From assembly GCA_047600605.1 (NCBI GenBank), contig JASGKK010000001.1:186001-250000 (forward strand): 64,000 nucleotides of DNA, given 5' to 3'. Of the stretch, positions 61,775 to 64,000 are shown one piece after another. The stretch comes from CAYMZZ01 sp047600605. GTDB taxonomy: Bacteria; Bacteroidota; Bacteroidia; Chitinophagales; Chitinophagaceae. Both the position numbers and the translations under genes were made by a program. How positions within the stretch are numbered: position 1 is the stretch's first letter; the number at the start of each line of letters is the position of its first letter. The notes under the pieces are model-generated. The model searched no databases. It was not told where the DNA came from and saw only the letters and a list, made by a program, of their open reading frames with translations.

Positions 61775-64000
61775 TCAACTGGTTGCAGCAGGCAGGGGAA
61801 GTACCAGTTCGGCAAGGGTACCATGGCGGGGTGAACTTTGCAGAAAATAACTGCCACCCATCATAATGGCTCTTTCCTTCATACCCATTATGCCCAGAGT
61901 TTTTTGATTTTCAGCAATTTCAGGATCCAGGCCCTGACCATTGTCTTCTACCAGCAGGATCAGCTGGTCATCCTGTCTTACGAGTGAGACATCGGCCCGG
62001 GTAGCTCCGGCATGGCGGGCAATATTGGTCAGCGATTCCTGCAGGATCCGGAAAATGCCGATATTCCAGTCTTTGGGAAGTTCTTCTTCGCGTACACCGC
62101 TGATGAAACTGGTTTGTATACCGGTACGTTTTTCAAAATCCTGGCAAAACCAGTCAATGGCAGCAATAAGCCCAAGATCATCCAGCAGGCCGGGCCTCAA
62201 TGCAGTGGATATGCGCCTTACTACCATTACCATACTGTTGATGGAACCCAGTATATGTTCAATTTCTTCACGTAATGGCTTATCGGCCGGCTCCAGCTTT
62301 TTGGCGAGGCGGGACACATCCATCTTTAGCACGGTAAGATGTTGCCCGAGTTCGTCATGGATCTCGCGGGAGATATGAAGACGTTCCTGTTCGCGGATGT
62401 TTTCTATATGATTGCTGAGCCTGCGCAGGTCTTCGCGTGATTGCACAAGGGCGGCTTCCACTTTTTTCCGTTCACTGATATCACGCACAAAAGCCAGGAA
62501 GCGATCGGGGGCAATGATCTTGGCGGCTACTTCCACATCGATGATGCTGCCATCTTTTCGTTTCAGCTTCCGCTCCGAGGTAACGGTGTTGCCGGCAGCA
62601 ATTTCTTCGAGTTTGAAAGGCATGGCCTGTAATTGCTGCTGTATCGTAAGATCATGTATGCGCATGCGCAAAAACTCTTCCTCTGTATATTGCGAAATAC
62701 GTGTGGCAGCGGGATTGACCACCAGGAACTCGCCTTTGAGATTGGCAATGAAAATAGCATCACTGGCCTGTTCAACCAGAGTGCGGTATTTTTTTTCACT
62801 CTCGCTGATGCGTTGTTGCGCCTGTTGTGTATCTGTAATGTCACGCACCAGCACCAGTACATCTTCCTTACCCTGTGGTGCATAGCGGGCTTCATAATAG
62901 CGGGTCTGCCCGTTTTTTTCCAGGTGATAGCGGTGAGAGAGTTGTTGTTGCTCTTCCAGCACTTTCTTTTTGTTGGCCAGTATTTCACTAACCAGTCTTT
63001 CCGGCATTACTTCGCCAATAGTTTTACCAATAAAATGATTGGGTGACATCAGGGTATGATGTCCCATGGGGTTACTGTAATCAGTAAACCGGTTGTCTTT
63101 ATCAATTACAAGCAAGAGATCAGGCAGTGCGTCAACAATTGCTTTATTCCTTTTTTCACTTTTATCGAGTGCTTCGGTACGCTGGGCTACCAGCAGACGC
63201 AACCGCTCAGGTGTACGGGCGCCGTAAAAGGCAAATATGCCGCCTACAACAGACAGGCCCAGGGCCAGTACGCCCAGGAGCAGGGTAGGTTGCCAGGGGC
63301 GAAAGGAATCTGCCGGAGCAATGGAGAGTTTCCATTCTCCGTCGGGCACGGGTACGGATACATCGTAAGCTGATTGGCTGTTATTGATCCGGGGCAGAAA
63401 GAATTCTTCCTTATTGGTATCAGGATTGATCTTCGAAAGCTGGTAGTAATAGCCACTTTTACCGGTCGTATCAATGCCGGCTGCCTGTAGCAGGGTACTC
63501 ATGCGGATGACCACGGCAGAGAATCCCCAGAATTTATTCTGAATGAAAACCGGCAGTCGTCCTACCACACCGAGGCCACCCTGTTTTAGTTCAAAAGGAC
63601 CTGCAAAAAAAAGCTGTCTGCGTTCCAGCGCTTTCAGAGCTTCTTTGTTCCGGTGCGGATCGCTCAGTACATCGTAACCGATTACTGCTTCATGCGTATG
63701 CAATGGATATACATAACGGATCACACCCTGGGGAGCCAATTGCAGAGCGTCAATGAATTTGTTGTTGTTCAGAACATAGAAGGCAACTGAATCAAAATTG
63801 ACCGGCACCCCATCTTCATTGAGTGTAAGGGCCATGGTCTGTGTGGCAGATAAACTGTACTGGAGTGACTGCTGCAGGCGGCTGCGCACGATTTCGGCAG
63901 CCGTATAGAGATGGCGGTCCTCTTCATTTTTGCGGAGACGGTAATCGAGATAGATCAGTACAAAGCAAACGCAGGCCAGCAGCAGGGCCGTAAGAACCCC
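61775..64000 (-). CDS. CHASE-PAS-PAS sensor histidine kinase (NarL-type; 5' end cut by window)
   Basis: Two-component sensor. The frame runs off the right edge; the GTG at 63889 is not the true start, because upstream codons in frame encode a membrane helix (ACVCFVLIYLDYRLRKNEED). Order: helix, extracellular CHASE-like sensor (QSLQYSLSATQTMALTLN onward, to about 200), second helix (LLLGVLALGLSVVGGIFAF), two PAS domains (about 250-470), HisKA_3 box with phospho-His in ERLHISREIHDELGQHLTVL, and HATPase with N box RILQESLTNIARHAG and G box EDNGQGLD, ending LGIMGMKERA. A NarL-type response regulator partner is expected outside the window. Confidence 0.92.
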   Translation of the reverse strand, partial: GVLTALLLACVCFVLIYLDYRLRKNEEDRHLYTAAEIVRSRLQQSLQYSLSATQTMALTLNEDGVPVNFDSVAFYVLNNNKFIDALQLAPQGVIRYVYPLHTHEAVIGYDVLSDPHRNKEALKALERRQLFFAGPFELKQGGLGVVGRLPVFIQNKFWGFSAVVIRMSTLLQAAGIDTTGKSGYYYQLSKINPDTNKEEFFLPRINNSQSAYDVSVPVPDGEWKLSIAPADSFRPWQPTLLLGVLALGLSVVGGIFAFYGARTPERLRLLVAQRTEALDKSEKRNKAIVDALPDLLLVIDKDNRFTDYSNPMGHHTLMSPNHFIGKTIGEVMPERLVSEILANKKKVLEEQQQLSHRYHLEKNGQTRYYEARYAPQGKEDVLVLVRDITDTQQAQQRISESEKKYRTLVEQASDAIFIANLKGEFLVVNPAATRISQYTEEEFLRMRIHDLTIQQQLQAMPFKLEEIAAGNTVTSERKLKRKDGSIIDVEVAAKIIAPDRFLAFVRDISERKKVEAALVQSREDLRRLSNHIENIREQERLHISREIHDELGQHLTVLKMDVSRLAKKLEPADKPLREEIEHILGSINSMVMVVRRISTALRPGLLDDLGLIAAIDWFCQDFEKRTGIQTSFISGVREEELPKDWNIGIFRILQESLTNIARHAGATRADVSLVRQDDQLILLVEDNGQGLDPEIAENQKTLGIMGMKERAIMMGGSYFLQSSPRHGTLAELVLPLPAATS

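Noticed and set aside
1..64000. Prophage, plasmid backbone, conjugative element or replication origin
   Set aside because: No integrase, capsid, terminase, relaxase, rep or dnaA-like genes and no att-like duplications were seen. The gene content is ordinary chromosomal.

Overview
The window looks like a chromosomal segment of a Bacteroidota bacterium, most likely Chitinophagaceae or a close relative. Evidence: SusC-like and OMP-type TonB receptors, type IX secretion (T9SS) cargo proteins beside a PorP/SprF-family protein, abundant small OmpX/porin-like barrels, -7 boxes of the Bacteroidota type (TAnnTTTG), few Shine-Dalgarno sequences, and Bacteroidota-type families such as CtlX and the GlmU-like nucleotidyltransferase. 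No rRNA, tRNA, phage, plasmid or CRISPR locus was seen. Both ends cut genes: a TonB receptor on the left and a CHASE/PAS histidine kinase on the right.

Layout. 0-5 kb: two tandem paralogous TonB-dependent receptors. 5-8.8 kb: housekeeping (YajQ, ribosomal L31 type B, GlmU-like transferase, TpiA). 8.8-13 kb: a small surface-polysaccharide group (two glycosyltransferases, a Wzx-like flippase) with a DinB-family protein. 13-25 kb: two divergent operons for oxidative sugar breakdown. The leftward operon has two sugar MFS transporters, two Tat-exported TIM-barrel isomerases, two GMC flavoproteins and a gluconate-2-dehydrogenase subunit-3-like partner. The rightward operon has a Gfo/Idh/MocA oxidoreductase, a cytosolic TIM-barrel protein, a lipoprotein cytochrome c and a DUF1080 protein. 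Together they fit a periplasmic 3-keto-sugar route. 25-28 kb: pfkA-pyk. 28.6-35 kb: prolyl oligopeptidase, SDR, DUF1684 protein, CtlX and an arginine-deiminase-like enzyme. 35-41 kb: a 97-bp tandem repeat array, UspA, a degenerate GAF kinase-like protein, prfB with its programmed +1 frameshift, a four-helix-bundle protein and PruA. 41-47.6 kb: three small outer-membrane barrels around a large T9SS lectin-like protein. 47.7-52.2 kb: pyrimidine genes pyrR, pyrB and pyrE with coaD, a thioesterase and a NUDIX protein. 53-59 kb: a giant PKD/T9SS type-B surface protein followed by PorP/SprF. 59.5-64 kb: BlaR1/BlaI pair and the sensor kinase.

Two features cut across the genes. First, gene gaps repeatedly hold short arrays of a 7- or 8-bp word (four word families) arranged as inverted pairs; one pair encloses the four-helix-bundle gene, and one arm has been amplified into an exact 97-bp tandem array. 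Second, four genes (rpmE2, pfkA, the lectin gene and the thioesterase) are each broken by one extra base, three of them within two bases of a GCCGGC hexamer, which points to a systematic sequencing problem or, less likely, recoding. All functional calls come from reading translated sequence and motifs by eye, without database searches.
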